The translations under genes and the position numbers were made by a program. A model generated the notes under the pieces. That model was not told the DNA's origin. It did not search any database and worked only from the letters and a program-made list of their open reading frames with translations. Shown piece after piece: positions 5,823 through 6,172 of a stretch of 6,172 nt of DNA. Origin of the DNA: Candidatus Omnitrophota bacterium (GTDB lineage: Bacteria > Omnitrophota > Gorgyraeia > Gygaellales > Profunditerraquicolaceae); NCBI GenBank assembly GCA_028687525.1, contig JAQTZX010000093.1, positions 1-6,172 on the forward strand, in the 5' to 3' direction. Position 1 is the stretch's first letter. Every line of letters begins with the position of its first letter.

Positions 5823-6172
5823 TATTAAGCGCCCGTTTCAATATCTTCACCGCTTTATCGATTTCACTCTTGCTAACGCGCAGCGCGGGCATGATCCGCA
5901 ACACGGTACCGTGGGTGCAATTGATCAATAAGCCCCGTTTCAGACATTCCTCCACCACGGGTTTCCCCTCCTGACGCAATTCCACGCCCCACATCAAACC
6001 GGCCCCACGTATCCCGGTTATCAGGTTTCCTTCGTTTTTTAGAGCATCCAATTTCGAGGCGAGATACCGGCCCATCTCCATCGTATGATGCAAAAGTTTT
6101 TCTTTCTGTATCGCCCGCAGAACCGCGATAGCCGCCCTGCAGACAACCGGGCCGCCTCCGAAGGTCGAAGCG
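5806..6172 (-). CDS. argD: Acetylornithine aminotransferase (ArgD), C-terminal 121 residues, partial
   Basis: ArgD is a fold-I PLP aminotransferase that makes N-acetylornithine from N-acetylglutamate semialdehyde; in E. coli it also acts as the succinyl-DAP aminotransferase (DapC), relevant here because dap genes follow. The reading frame is open to the window edge, so the N-terminal part, including the PLP lysine, is outside. The visible part starts ASTFGGGPVVCRAA, the conserved STFGG region whose Thr contacts the PLP phosphate of the partner subunit, then IRGAGLMWGVEL, and ends with NCTHGTVLRIMPALRVS, the expected small C-terminal domain containing the substrate-carboxylate arginine. An internal TTG at 6093 is not a start. 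The last residues, CVSV, and the TAA stop at 5808-5806 are encoded inside the tandem repeat 5770-5822, so the native C-terminus was probably altered by the repeat. Other class-III aminotransferases such as GabT are possible from the fragment alone, but the arg context decides. Confidence 0.92.
   Translation of the reverse strand, partial: ASTFGGGPVVCRAAIAVLRAIQKEKLLHHTMEMGRYLASKLDALKNEGNLITGIRGAGLMWGVELRQEGKPVVEECLKRGLLINCTHGTVLRIMPALRVSKSEIDKAVKILKRALNKCVSV

Larger units (their letters stand above)
1..6172 (-). other. Arginine-lysine biosynthesis operon (internal part)
   Basis: Seven same-strand genes, argD-argF-argG-argH-lysA-dapF-dapA, follow each other with overlaps or gaps of at most about 60 nt, and I see no convincing terminator hairpin with a T-tract or internal promoter between them. 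Co-transcription is inferred from this spacing. Neither end of the operon is in the window: earlier arginine genes (argC, argJ, argB) are plausible before argD, and dapB or an LL-DAP aminotransferase gene after dapA, as in similar clusters, but this cannot be seen. Confidence 0.85.

Noticed and set aside
5806..6093. Separate small gene starting at TTG 6093
   Set aside because: The frame continues upstream to the window edge with clear ArgD sequence (STFGGGPVV), so 6093 is internal to argD.

Overview
The window is one uninterrupted stretch of a bacterial amino-acid biosynthesis operon. Every gene lies on the minus strand, so transcription runs from high to low coordinates: argD (3' end only), argF, argG, argH, lysA, dapF, dapA (5' end only). 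No tRNA, rRNA, CRISPR, transposon or plus-strand gene could be supported. There is no gene-free stretch over 300 bases; the longest gap is about 60 bases.

Layout: the first four genes encode the end of arginine synthesis. ArgD makes N-acetylornithine, ArgF carbamoylates ornithine, ArgG forms argininosuccinate and ArgH releases arginine. The next three serve the lysine/diaminopimelate (DAP) pathway. DapA makes the first committed intermediate, DapF converts LL-DAP to meso-DAP, and LysA decarboxylates meso-DAP to lysine. Junctions are very tight: argF/argG overlap by 4 nt (ATGA), argG/argH are 23 nt apart, argH/lysA are 1 nt apart, and lysA/dapF and dapF/dapA each overlap by 8 nt. This argues for one polycistronic message with translational coupling. 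The one looser junction, argD/argF, holds a degenerate tandem repeat (5770-5822) that also encodes the last residues of ArgD. The operon promoter and terminator both lie outside the window.

Organism: strong Shine-Dalgarno sites and ATG starts show a bacterium. The order argD-F-G-H-lysA-dapF-dapA resembles clusters I recall from Geobacter-like Desulfobacterota, Nitrospirota and uncultured phyla such as Omnitrophota. Several proteins carry departures from textbook motifs (ArgF SNRTY, ArgH MPHKKNP, an ArgG insertion, a long DapA N-terminal loop), which fits a poorly sampled lineage. The phylum assignment is inference with low confidence.

I found no evidence for a novel multi-gene system. The points worth a second look are the repeat at argD/argF, the small lineage-type insertions and substitutions in core enzymes, the repeated overlap geometry, and a 9-base homopolymer in an essential loop of lysA.
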